Source: Nonomuraea solani | Lineage (GTDB): Bacteria > Actinomycetota > Actinomycetes > Streptosporangiales > Streptosporangiaceae | Direction: 5' to 3' | Assembly: GCF_900108335.1 (NCBI RefSeq) | Contig: NZ_FNVT01000001.1 | Coordinates: 248,001-312,000 of the forward strand | Length of the DNA: 64,000 nucleotides | Shown here: positions 53,608 through 61,669 of the stretch, piece by piece | Layout: every line of letters begins with the position of its first letter | Position numbering within the stretch: the stretch's first letter is position 1 | Notes under the pieces: generated by a model | Database searches by the model: none | What the model saw: only the letters and a program-made list of their open reading frames with translations | Told to the model about the DNA's origin: nothing | Made by a program: the position numbers and the translations under genes

Positions 53608-55392
53608 TTAACGGCCGGCGGCGTAGCCCTGGGCGCCGCGCGGGTTGGCGGCGGCCTTGAGGAAGTCGCCGTCACGGGCGACCGCACTGAGCCTGCCGAG
53701 CGACCACGGGTCCTGCGCCTCGACCTCGTGCCCGCGCCGCCGCAGCTCCGCGACGACGCCCGGGTCCACGCGGTCCTCGACGTGCACGACGCCGGGACGG
53801 GAGCCGCGCGGGAAGAACGAGCTGGGGAAGTGCTCGGTGTGGAACATCGGCGCGTCGATCGCCTCCTGCAGGTTCAGCCCGCCGTGCACGAGCGCGAGGA
53901 AGAAGTTCAGGCTCCACTGGTCCTGCTGGTCGCCGCCCGGGGTGCCGAACGCCAGCCACGGCCGGCCGTCCCTGAGCGCGAACGACGGCGACAGCGTGGT
54001 CCGCGGGCGCGCCCCCGGCCGCAGCGACGCCGGCAGGCCCTCCTGCAGCCAGAACATCTGCGCCCGCGTGCCCAGGCAGAAGCCCAGCCCGGGGATGGTG
54101 GGCGAGCTCTGCAGCCAGCCGCCGCTGGGGGTGGCGGAGATCATGTTGCCGAAGCGGTCCACGACGTCGATGTGGCAGGTGTCGCCCCTGACCGTGCCGT
54201 CGCGCGCCACGGTCGGCTCACCGACGCCCTGCGGAGCGCGGGCGCCCGACAGGCCGGGCGCGTCGCTGGCCAGGGTGGGGAAGACCGGCAGTCTCGGCGT
54301 GCGCCCGCCCGGCGCGCCAGGGCGCAGGTCCTGGCTGGCCTCGGTGCCGATCAGCCGCCGCCGGTCGGCGTTGTACGCCTTGCTCAGCAGGTCGGACGTG
54401 GGGACGTCGGCGTCGCCGTACCAGGCTTCGCGGTCGGCGAAGGCGAGCTTGGCGGCCTCGGTGACCGTGTGAACGTAGTCGGCGCCCAGGAAGTCCGTCG
54501 CGCCGAGGTCGAAGCCCTCCAGCAGGGCGAGCTGCTGCAGGAACACCGGCCCCTGACCCCACGGGCCGGTCTTGCACACGGTGTGCCCGTGGTAGTCGTA
54601 GGTCAGCGGCTCCTCGACCGTGGCCGACCAGCCCGCCAGGTCGTCGCCGGTGAGCAGGCCGCCGTGCACCTCGCCGGAGCTGTCCCGCCAGGCCGTCGTG
54701 GCGCTGAACTCGGCGATGGCCTCGGCGACGAAGCCCTCGTACCAGACCTTTCTGGCGGCGGCGAGCTGTCCCTCACGGGTGCTCGCCGCGGACTCGGCGA
54801 TCAGCCGCCGGTACGTCGCCGCCAGCACCGGGTTGGCCAGCTTCGTCCTCGGGGCCGGTACGTTCCCGCCGGGCAGCCACGTGGCTGCCGACGTCGGCCA
54901 GTCCTCCTTGAACAGGCCCTCGACCGACGCGATCGTCGCCGAGATCCGCTCCAGCACCGGCACGCCGTTCTCGGCGTAGTGGATCGCGGGGGCCAGCACG
55001 TCGGCCAGCGACCAGGTGCCCCAGCGCTCCAGCATGAGCAGCCAGCCGCCGAACGCCCCCGGCACGGTGGCCGCCAGCAGCCCCGTGCCGGGCACGATGT
55101 CCAGGCCGAGCCCGGCGTAGCGCTCGATGGTGGCCGTGGCGGGGGCGCCGCCCTGACCGCACACGACCGACACCCGCTGCTCGGCCTCGCTCCACAGCAG
55201 GATCGGCACCTCGCCGCCGGGGCCGTTCAGGTGCGGCTCGGCGACCTGCAGCACGAACCCCGCGGCCACCGCCGCGTCGAACGCGTTCCCGCCGCGCTCC
55301 AGCACGCTCATGCCGGTGGCCGAGGCCAGCCAGTGGGTGCCGGCGACCATGCCGAAGTCGCCCGTCAGCTCGGGCCTGGTGGTGAACAACAT
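53608..55392 (-). CDS. ggt: Gamma-glutamyltransferase-family protein without a signal peptide
   Basis: 594 residues. Ntn-hydrolase pattern: MVAGTHWLASATGMSVLERGGNAFDAAVAAG at the start, NGPGGEVPILLW, and the processing/nucleophile Thr405 in GDTCHIDVVDRFGN followed by SATPSGGW and FGTPGGDQQ. Autocleavage before Thr405 would give about 43 and 21 kDa chains. Secreted GGTs carry a signal peptide; none is visible, and the first residue is at the enzyme core. It is the last gene of the peptide importer operon: its ATG follows the ATPase stop by 6 bases, with the ribosome site AAGGAG overlapping that stop (TAAGGAGCA). A cytoplasmic role on imported gamma-glutamyl peptides is inferred; acylase activity is an alternative. 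Confidence 0.88.
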   Translation of the reverse strand: MLFTTRPELTGDFGMVAGTHWLASATGMSVLERGGNAFDAAVAAGFVLQVAEPHLNGPGGEVPILLWSEAEQRVSVVCGQGGAPATATIERYAGLGLDIVPGTGLLAATVPGAFGGWLLMLERWGTWSLADVLAPAIHYAENGVPVLERISATIASVEGLFKEDWPTSAATWLPGGNVPAPRTKLANPVLAATYRRLIAESAASTREGQLAAARKVWYEGFVAEAIAEFSATTAWRDSSGEVHGGLLTGDDLAGWSATVEEPLTYDYHGHTVCKTGPWGQGPVFLQQLALLEGFDLGATDFLGADYVHTVTEAAKLAFADREAWYGDADVPTSDLLSKAYNADRRRLIGTEASQDLRPGAPGGRTPRLPVFPTLASDAPGLSGARAPQGVGEPTVARDGTVRGDTCHIDVVDRFGNMISATPSGGWLQSSPTIPGLGFCLGTRAQMFWLQEGLPASLRPGARPRTTLSPSFALRDGRPWLAFGTPGGDQQDQWSLNFFLALVHGGLNLQEAIDAPMFHTEHFPSSFFPRGSRPGVVHVEDRVDPGVVAELRRRGHEVEAQDPWSLGRLSAVARDGDFLKAAANPRGAQGYAAGR

Positions 55393-55398
55393 TGCTCC

Positions 55399-56361
55399 TT
55401 ACTTGGCCGCGTCGGGGACGCGTTCCGCCGTGACGAGGTGACACGCGGCCGGATGGCCGTTGCCACGTGGGTCGTGCAAGAGGGGCTCGATGGTGCGGCA
55501 CTCGTCGTACGCCAGCGGGCACCGCGTGTGGAACCGGCACCCCGGCGGCGGGTCGATCGGGCTCGGCACGTCACCGCCGAGCACGATCCTGCGCCGCTCC
55601 CGCTGCCTGACCGGATCGGCGACCGGCGCCGCCGACAACAGCGCCTGCGTGTACGGATGCCGCGGCCCGGCGAAGATCTCCGCCGTCGGCCCTGACTCCA
55701 CGATCCGGCCCAGGTACATGACGGCGACCCGGTCGGCCAGGAACTCCACCACCGACAGGTCATGGGTGATGAACAGGCACGAGAACCCCATGTCCCGCTG
55801 CAGATCGGTGATCAGGTTGAGCACCGACGCCTGCACGGACACGTCCAGCGCCGACACCGGCTCGTCGGCCACGATCAGCCGCGGCTCCAGGATCAGCGCC
55901 CTGGCCAGCCCCACCCGCTGCCGCTGCCCGCCGGACAGCTCGTGCGGGTGGCGCGTGCGCATCTCCTGGCGCAGCCCGACCTTCTCCAGCATGGCCGCGA
56001 CGCGCGTGGCGGCCTCGCGCCGGTCGGCCAGCCGGTGCCGCAGCAGCGGCTCGCCGATGATCCGCTCGACCGTGAAGCGCGGGTTGAGCGAGGAGTAGGG
56101 GTCCTGGAACACCATGTGGACGTCCCTGCGCAGCGGGCGCATGGCCCGGCGCGACAGGCGGGTGATGTCGCGGCCGGCCAGCTCGATCGTGCCCGCCGTG
56201 GGCTCGGTCAGGCGTAGCACGCACTTTCCGACCGTGGACTTGCCGCTGCCCGACTCGCCGACCAGGCCGAGCACCTCGCCCTCGCCGATCTCCAGCGACA
56301 GGCCGTCCACGGCGCGTACCGGGCCGTAGTGCTTGACCAGGTTGTCGATGCGCAGGATCAT
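55399..56361 (-). CDS. Peptide ABC importer ATPase (DppF/OppF type)
   Basis: 320 residues. Walker A GESGSGKST, signature LSGGQRQRVGLARAL, Walker B LIVADEPVSALD, switch His in LFITHDLS. The C-terminal oligopeptide-transporter extension has CRFHTRCPLAYDECR, the cysteine motif that can hold an iron-sulfur cluster in this subfamily. ATG overlaps the stop of the partner ATPase (ATGA). Confidence 0.93.
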   Translation of the reverse strand: MILRIDNLVKHYGPVRAVDGLSLEIGEGEVLGLVGESGSGKSTVGKCVLRLTEPTAGTIELAGRDITRLSRRAMRPLRRDVHMVFQDPYSSLNPRFTVERIIGEPLLRHRLADRREAATRVAAMLEKVGLRQEMRTRHPHELSGGQRQRVGLARALILEPRLIVADEPVSALDVSVQASVLNLITDLQRDMGFSCLFITHDLSVVEFLADRVAVMYLGRIVESGPTAEIFAGPRHPYTQALLSAAPVADPVRQRERRRIVLGGDVPSPIDPPPGCRFHTRCPLAYDECRTIEPLLHDPRGNGHPAACHLVTAERVPDAAK

Positions 56362-57362
56362 TTCCCACCACCTCGCTGGGTTCCTTTTCCGCTGTCCGGG
56401 ATGTCCCCGCAGGGGTGAAAACAGGCGGCCAGATGGTCGTCGGCCTGGCGGGTGAGCGGGGGCCTGGACAGGCGGCAGTCCGTCTGGACGCGCGGGCAGC
56501 GGTCCTGGAAGGCGCACTCGTCGGGGTCCGTCAGCGGCGAGGGCACCATGCCGGGGATCTCCGCCAGCCGGCCGTTCACGGCCGCCGTGGGCAGGGCGTT
56601 CATCAGGCCCAGCGTGTACGGGTGCCGCGGGCGGGCGAACAGCTCGGTCACCGGGGCCTGCTCGACGGCGCGGCCCGCGTACATGACCACGGCCCGGTCG
56701 GCGATGTCGGCCACCACGCCCAGGTCGTGCGTGATCAGGATGATCGCGGTGCCCAGCCGGTCCCGCAGGTCGCGGAACACGTCCAGCACCCCCGCCTGGA
56801 TCGTCACGTCGAGCGCCGTGGTCGGCTCGTCGGCGATCAGCACCCGGGGCGAGCAGGCCACCGCGATCGCGATCATCACGCGCTGCCGCATGCCCCCCGA
56901 GAGCTGGTGTGGATACTCCTTCACCCGCCGCGCCGCCGCCGGGATGCCGACCAGCTCCAGCAGCTCGACGGCCCGCCCCGCGGCGGCCCTCCGCGACATG
57001 CCCTCGTGCCGGCGCAGCACCTCGGCGATCTGGTAGCCGACGGTGAACGACGGGTTCAGCGAGGTCATCGGCTCCTGGAAGACGACCGAGACGGCCTTGC
57101 CGCGCACGTGCCGCATCTCCGACTCGGGCAGCGTGGTGAGCTCGCGGCCGTCCAGCGTGACCGAGCCCGACAACCGGGTCGTCTCGGGCGGCAGCAGCCG
57201 CGGCACCGACATCGCGGTGACCGACTTGCCGCAGCCGGACTCCCCGCACAGCGCCAGGATCTCGCCCTCGTCCAGGGTCAGCGAGATGTCCCTGACCGCC
57301 TGGACGAGGCCGTCCTCGGTGTCGAAGCCGACGCTCAGGTCGGTGATCTCCAGCAGGCTCAT
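56358..57362 (-). CDS. Peptide ABC importer ATPase (DppD/OppD type)
   Basis: 334 residues. Walker A GESGCGKSV, signature LSGGMRQRVMIAIAV, Walker B VLIADEPTTALD, switch His in ILITHDLG, and the C-terminal CAFQDRCPRVQTDCR motif. It is coupled to the permease upstream and the second ATPase downstream by 4-base overlaps. The C-terminus ends in a Gly/Lys-rich tail. Confidence 0.93.
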   Translation of the reverse strand: MSLLEITDLSVGFDTEDGLVQAVRDISLTLDEGEILALCGESGCGKSVTAMSVPRLLPPETTRLSGSVTLDGRELTTLPESEMRHVRGKAVSVVFQEPMTSLNPSFTVGYQIAEVLRRHEGMSRRAAAGRAVELLELVGIPAAARRVKEYPHQLSGGMRQRVMIAIAVACSPRVLIADEPTTALDVTIQAGVLDVFRDLRDRLGTAIILITHDLGVVADIADRAVVMYAGRAVEQAPVTELFARPRHPYTLGLMNALPTAAVNGRLAEIPGMVPSPLTDPDECAFQDRCPRVQTDCRLSRPPLTRQADDHLAACFHPCGDIPDSGKGTQRGGGK

Positions 57363-58186
57363 CGGGCGCTCCTCGGATCCAGTACGTCGCGCAGCCCGTC
57401 GCCGAGCAGGTTGAAGCCGAGCGTGGCCAGCGCGATCATCACGCCGGGCCAGATGGCCAGCCAGGGCGCGTCGCCGAGATACTGCTGCGCGGTCGTCAGC
57501 ATCACGCCCCACGACGGCGTCGGCGGCTGCACGCCCAGGCCCAGGAACGACAGCGTGGACTCGCCGATGATCGCCGCCGGGATCGCCACCGTGGCCTGCA
57601 CGATGAGGGGGCTGGCGCAGTTCGGGAGCACGTACCGGAAGATGATGTGCCCGTCGCCCGCGCCGTCGGCGACGGCCGCGGCCACGTAGTCCATCTCCCT
57701 GACCGCCAGCACCTCGCCGCGCGTGATGCGGATGACGGCGGGCAACTGCGCGAAGCCGAGCGCCAGCACCACGCCCTTGAGCGAGGGCCCGATGATCGCC
57801 GCCAGCCCGACCGCGAACACCAGGAACGGGAACGCCAGCGTCACGTCCACCAGCCGCATCACGACCGGGTCCAGCCAGCGCCGGTAGAACCCGGCGACCA
57901 GGCCGATCGGGATGCCGACGGCCATCGCCAGCAGCGTGGACAGCACGCCGGCCTGCAGCGACACCTGCGCGCCGTGCGCGATCCTGGCGAAGGCGTCCCT
58001 GCCCAGGTCGTCGGTGCCCATGGGATGCGCGCCCGACGGGGGCGCGAGCGTGGCCAGGTAGTCCTGCGCGGTGGGATCGCCGGTCACCAGCGGCCCGGCG
58101 AGGGCCAGCAGCAGGAACCCCGCCACCAGCACCAGCCCCGCCATCGGCATGGGACGCCGTTTGAAGCGCCGCCACAACCTAGTCAT
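57359..58186 (-). CDS. Peptide ABC importer permease (DppC/OppC type)
   Basis: 275 residues with the OppC N-terminal segment FKRRPMPMAGLVLVAGFLLL, the conserved loop HPMGTDDLGRDAFARIAHGAQ, six membrane segments and ESTLSFLGLGVQPPTPSWG. It overlaps the DppB-type gene by 8 bases. Confidence 0.93.
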   Translation of the reverse strand: MTRLWRRFKRRPMPMAGLVLVAGFLLLALAGPLVTGDPTAQDYLATLAPPSGAHPMGTDDLGRDAFARIAHGAQVSLQAGVLSTLLAMAVGIPIGLVAGFYRRWLDPVVMRLVDVTLAFPFLVFAVGLAAIIGPSLKGVVLALGFAQLPAVIRITRGEVLAVREMDYVAAAVADGAGDGHIIFRYVLPNCASPLIVQATVAIPAAIIGESTLSFLGLGVQPPTPSWGVMLTTAQQYLGDAPWLAIWPGVMIALATLGFNLLGDGLRDVLDPRSAR

Positions 58187-59138
58187 GGGTGCCTCCCGAC
58201 AGCCTGATCCGGGGGTTGAGGAAGGCGTAGGCGATGTCGACCAGCAGGTTGACCAGCACGTAGCCGATGACCGTGATCAGCACGACGGCCTGGATGACGG
58301 GATAGTTCCTGGTCAGGACCGCGTCCACGGTCAGCTTGCCGAAGCCGGGGATCACGAAGATCTGCTCGGTCACCACGGCGCCGCTGATCAGCGCGCCGAG
58401 CTGCAGGCCGAGCACGGTCACCACGGTCGTCAGGCTGTTGCGCAGCGCGTGCGCGCCCACGACCTTGACCTCGGACAGGCCCTTCGACCTGGCCGTCCTG
58501 ACATAGTCGGCCGACAGCGCGCCCAGCATGGCCGAGCGGGTCTGCCGCATCAGGATCGCCGCGAAGCCGGTGCCGAGCACGAGCGCGGGCAGGATCATGC
58601 GCTGCAGATTCTGTACGGGGTCCTCGGTGAAGGGGACGTACCCCGAGGCGGGCAGCACCCGCCAGGTGACCGCGAACAGCAGGATGCCGAGCAGGCCCAG
58701 CCAGAAGTGCGGCACCGACAGCCCGGCCAGCCCGAAGCCGGTCGCCACGTAGTCGGCCGCCTTGCCGCGCCGGACGGCCGCCACGATGCCCGCGCCCACG
58801 CCGACCACGATCGCGATCAGCATGGCGAGGGCCGACAGCTCCAGCGTCACGGGGAGCCGCTCGGCGATGATGTCGATCACCGGCAACTGGTCCTGGGTGG
58901 AGCGGCCGAGGTTGCCGGTGACGGTCTGGGCGACGTAGTCCACGTACTGGGCGGGCAGCGGCTTGTCCAGGCCGAACTCGGCCCGGATGGCCGCGACCAC
59001 GGCGGGTGAGGCCTCCTCGCCCGCCATGACCGTGGCCGGGTCGCCCGGCAGCGCCCTGATGCCCAGGAAGATCAGGACGCTGGCCAGGAACAACACGATC
59101 ACCGCGGACCCGCAGCGCCGGAGGATGAACCAGAGCAT
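58179..59138 (-). CDS. Peptide ABC importer permease (DppB/OppB type)
   Basis: 319 residues starting MLWFILRRCGSAVIVLFLAS. FIRALPGDPA-like GIRALPGDPA, GLDKPLPAQYVDY, GNLGRSTQDQ, the EAA-like DYVRTARSKGLSE and VVTEQIFVIPGFGKLTVDAV are diagnostic. The start codon shares one base with the binding-protein stop (TAATG). Confidence 0.93.
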   Translation of the reverse strand: MLWFILRRCGSAVIVLFLASVLIFLGIRALPGDPATVMAGEEASPAVVAAIRAEFGLDKPLPAQYVDYVAQTVTGNLGRSTQDQLPVIDIIAERLPVTLELSALAMLIAIVVGVGAGIVAAVRRGKAADYVATGFGLAGLSVPHFWLGLLGILLFAVTWRVLPASGYVPFTEDPVQNLQRMILPALVLGTGFAAILMRQTRSAMLGALSADYVRTARSKGLSEVKVVGAHALRNSLTTVVTVLGLQLGALISGAVVTEQIFVIPGFGKLTVDAVLTRNYPVIQAVVLITVIGYVLVNLLVDIAYAFLNPRIRLSGGTHD

Positions 59139-60754
59139 TACGCGGCGAACCCGGCGGTGACGAAGCGCGGCAGGCCGTCCTTGAAGTACTGGACACCGGC
59201 GACCTTCTTGCTCATGCCCAGGTAGTACTTGTTGTGGTACAGGTACAGGACGCCCCGCAGCTCGGCGGCCTTCTGGAGCGCGCCGGCGTACAGCTCGGCC
59301 CGCTTGGCCGGGTCCGACTCGGCGGCGGCCTGCTTGATCGGGTCGTCGATACCGGGGTCGGACATGCCGCTGTAGTTGTTGCTGCCGCGGCTGGTGACCA
59401 GGTTCGTGAGGTTGCCGTCCGGGTCCACGCGGCCCGACCAGCCGTTCAGCATGACGTCGAACTTGCCCGACTTGCCCTGCTCCAGCGTGCTGACGAACTC
59501 GGCCGTCTGCACGCTCACGTTGAATCCGGCCTCCTTGGTCATCTGCTGGATGACCTGCGCCAGGCGTACGTTGGTGGCGTCGTTGGGGCTGGTGAGCGTG
59601 ACCGCGATCGGCACGGCCACCCCGGACGCCTGCACCAACTGCTTGGCCTTGGCCAGGTCGCGCTTGGGGCACCGCAGGTCCTGGGCCCGGTAGGGGCTGT
59701 CCAGCGGCACCGGGAAGCAGTCGACCTCGTGCAGGCCGTTGTAGACGGTCTTGTTGATCATGTCGCGGTCGAGGGCCAGCTCGAACGCCTCACGCAGCTC
59801 CGGGCTCTTGCCCAGTGCCGTGCTCACCGCGCCCGGCTTCTCGGTGGAGCCGGTCACGTTGCCGGTGTTGATCGTGATGCCGTAGTAGCCGAGGCCGCCG
59901 CCGGACACGACGGTCAGGTTCGGGTCGGACTGCACGCCCTTGACCGTGGTCGTGGCGAGCTGGTCGGCCACCTGTACGTCGCCGGACTTGAGGTTCGCGG
60001 CCCGGACGTTCGGGTCGACGATGATCTTGTACACGAGCTTGTCGAGCTTGACCTTGGCCGCGTCGTAGTAGTCGGGCGCCTTCTCCAGCACGATCTGGCT
60101 GCCGGAGGTCCGGCTCGCGAACTTGTACGGCCCGGCGCACACGGGGCTCGCGCCGAAGTTGTCGCCGCCCGCGTCGAGCGCCTTGGGCGACATGATCATG
60201 CCGGCGCGGTCGGCGAGCTGCGCGGTCAGCGGCGTGAACGCGCGGTCCAGCGTGAGCTTGATCGTGGCGGGATCGACCACGGTGACCTTGGTGACCGCCG
60301 CCAGGTCGGCCTGGCGGGCCGACTTCTCCCACGTACGGTGGCGGTCCAGCGACTTCTTGACCGCCTCGGCGTCCAGCGCGGTGCCGTCGTTGAACTTCAC
60401 GCCCTCTTTCAGCTTGATGGTCACCTCCTTGCCGTCCTCGGAGACCTCGGGCAGGGCGCCGGCGAGCTGGGGGACCAGGGTGGCGGTGGCGTCGATGTCG
60501 TAGAGCTTCTCGCACATGTTCGCGAACACCTCGCGGCCCACGAGCGTGGTCGAGATGCTCGGGTCGAGGGCGTCGGGGTCGGCGTTGAGCGCGATGTTCA
60601 GCGTGCCGCCGCCCTTGACCGGCCGGTTGTCGGCCGAGGCGTCGGCTATGGAGGGAGGGGCCGCGGGCGTGCTGCCGGCGCCGCCTCCGCCGCAAGCCGC
60701 CAGGGCTAGGGGGAGGGCGGCGAGTGCCGCTACGAGCCTGGGGGACGGTCTCAT
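59138..60754 (-). CDS. Peptide-binding lipoprotein, SBP family 5
   Basis: 538 residues from ATG 60754, with GGAGG upstream. Lipoprotein signal ending LALAACGGGG. Family 5 hallmarks are GGTLNIALNADPDALDPSIS, NMCEKLYDID, LKEGVKFNDGTALDAEAVKKSL and LNGWSGRVDPDG. The family binds peptides, nickel or glutathione; the linked GGT makes a gamma-glutamyl or muramyl peptide attractive but unproven. A GntR-type box lies 30 bases upstream of the start codon. Confidence 0.93.
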   Translation of the reverse strand: MRPSPRLVAALAALPLALAACGGGGAGSTPAAPPSIADASADNRPVKGGGTLNIALNADPDALDPSISTTLVGREVFANMCEKLYDIDATATLVPQLAGALPEVSEDGKEVTIKLKEGVKFNDGTALDAEAVKKSLDRHRTWEKSARQADLAAVTKVTVVDPATIKLTLDRAFTPLTAQLADRAGMIMSPKALDAGGDNFGASPVCAGPYKFASRTSGSQIVLEKAPDYYDAAKVKLDKLVYKIIVDPNVRAANLKSGDVQVADQLATTTVKGVQSDPNLTVVSGGGLGYYGITINTGNVTGSTEKPGAVSTALGKSPELREAFELALDRDMINKTVYNGLHEVDCFPVPLDSPYRAQDLRCPKRDLAKAKQLVQASGVAVPIAVTLTSPNDATNVRLAQVIQQMTKEAGFNVSVQTAEFVSTLEQGKSGKFDVMLNGWSGRVDPDGNLTNLVTSRGSNNYSGMSDPGIDDPIKQAAAESDPAKRAELYAGALQKAAELRGVLYLYHNKYYLGMSKKVAGVQYFKDGLPRFVTAGFAA

Positions 60755-60782
60755 GGGGCCTCCGTTTAAAGGTTTCTGGAGA

Positions 60783-60792
60783 CTGTATACAA
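60783..60792. promoter_or_regulatory. FCD-GntR operator candidate before the peptide importer operon
   Basis: CTGTATACAA, containing the perfect palindrome TGTATACA (60784-60791), in the 76-base gap between gntR and the binding-protein gene. It matches the box at 61527-61536 upstream of gntR. Confidence 0.55.
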
Positions 60793-60830
60793 GACCTGAC
60801 ATTTCAGTGGTGTTTCATGACGCTGTGTTG

Positions 60831-61514
60831 TTATCTAGGCGTTTCCTCATCGTTCGGGTGGTTTGCGGTTTCATTGAGGAATGAGCGCCTGGCCGCGGCC
60901 ACGTGGGCGACCGCCCTGGCCTGTGCCTCGTCCTCGTCGCCCGCCACGATGGCCTCGTACAGGCTGAGGTGCTCCGACCAGGAGTGCGGCCCGCGGACGG
61001 CGGCGGTCTGGCTGAAGACCCACTGGGCCCGCTGGAGCATCGGCTTCATCATCAGGGCGAGGTACGAGTTGCCCGCCGCCTCGCCGACGGCCAGGTGGAA
61101 GGCGGTGTTGAGGTCGGCCACCTCTTCCAGCCGCCCGTTGTCCACCGCCTCTTTGGCCTGGTCGAGCACCTGACGCAGCCGTGCGGCGGAGGCGGGGGAA
61201 CGCTTGCGCGCCGCCAGCCGGGCCGCCAGCCCTTCGACGGCCATTCGCACGTCGAACAGCTCCTCACCCTCCGCGGCGGACAACCGTGCGACCGTGGCGC
61301 CGAGCCGGGGGACGACCTGAACGAAGCCCTCGGCGGCCAGCACCCGGATGGACTCGCGGACGGGGTTGCGCGAGACGCCGAGCGCGGCGGCCAGCCGATC
61401 CTCGACCAGCCGTTCGCCCTGGGCGAGCTCCCCTGACAGGATGCGGCGCCGCAGCTCGGCGGTGACCTCGTCGCGCAGGCTCCGGTGGGCCGCGCCCAGC
61501 GTCAGATCAGTCAT
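60831..61514 (-). CDS. GntR-family regulator, FCD (FadR) subfamily
   Basis: 227 residues. Winged HTH RRRILSGELAQGERLVEDRLAAALGVSRNPVRESIRVL (about 20-60), then the FCD effector domain with metal-type ligands in LFDVRMAVEG (Asp), NTAFHLAV (His) and SWSEHLSLYEAI and AVAHVAAARR (His). It probably binds a carboxylate ligand. It lies directly upstream of and parallel to the peptide importer operon. GTATAC boxes occur both in its own leader and before the next gene, so it is likely a repressor of itself and the operon. Confidence 0.92.
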   Translation of the reverse strand: MTDLTLGAAHRSLRDEVTAELRRRILSGELAQGERLVEDRLAAALGVSRNPVRESIRVLAAEGFVQVVPRLGATVARLSAAEGEELFDVRMAVEGLAARLAARKRSPASAARLRQVLDQAKEAVDNGRLEEVADLNTAFHLAVGEAAGNSYLALMMKPMLQRAQWVFSQTAAVRGPHSWSEHLSLYEAIVAGDEDEAQARAVAHVAAARRSFLNETANHPNDEETPR

Positions 61515-61526
61515 AGCGGAACCACA

Positions 61527-61536
61527 TCGTATACAG
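61527..61536. promoter_or_regulatory. FCD-GntR operator candidate upstream of gntR
   Basis: TCGTATACAG, sharing the GTATACA core with 60783-60792. It begins 13 bases before the gntR start codon, consistent with autorepression. Confidence 0.55.
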
Positions 61537-61556
61537 GAGGCCGCCTACGCCAAGCG

Positions 61557-61669
61557 GTCAGGTGCTCGGCCGGGCCGGCACCGGTCGGCCTCGGGTCAGG
61601 TGCTCGGCCGGGCCGGCGCCGGTCGGCTTCGGTCAGGTGCTGCGCTGGGCCGGGTACCAGTCGGCCTCG
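61557..61669. repeat. 38-bp tandem repeat overlapping a gene 3' end (locus F)
   Basis: Three units at 61557-61594, 61595-61631 and 61632-61669 begin GTCAGGTGCT and end near GTCGGCCTCGG. The third contains the stop codon and last 11 codons of the 2-TM protein gene (minus strand). The other two are duplicate tails beyond the stop. Unit lengths of 37-38 are not in frame. Confidence 0.85.
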
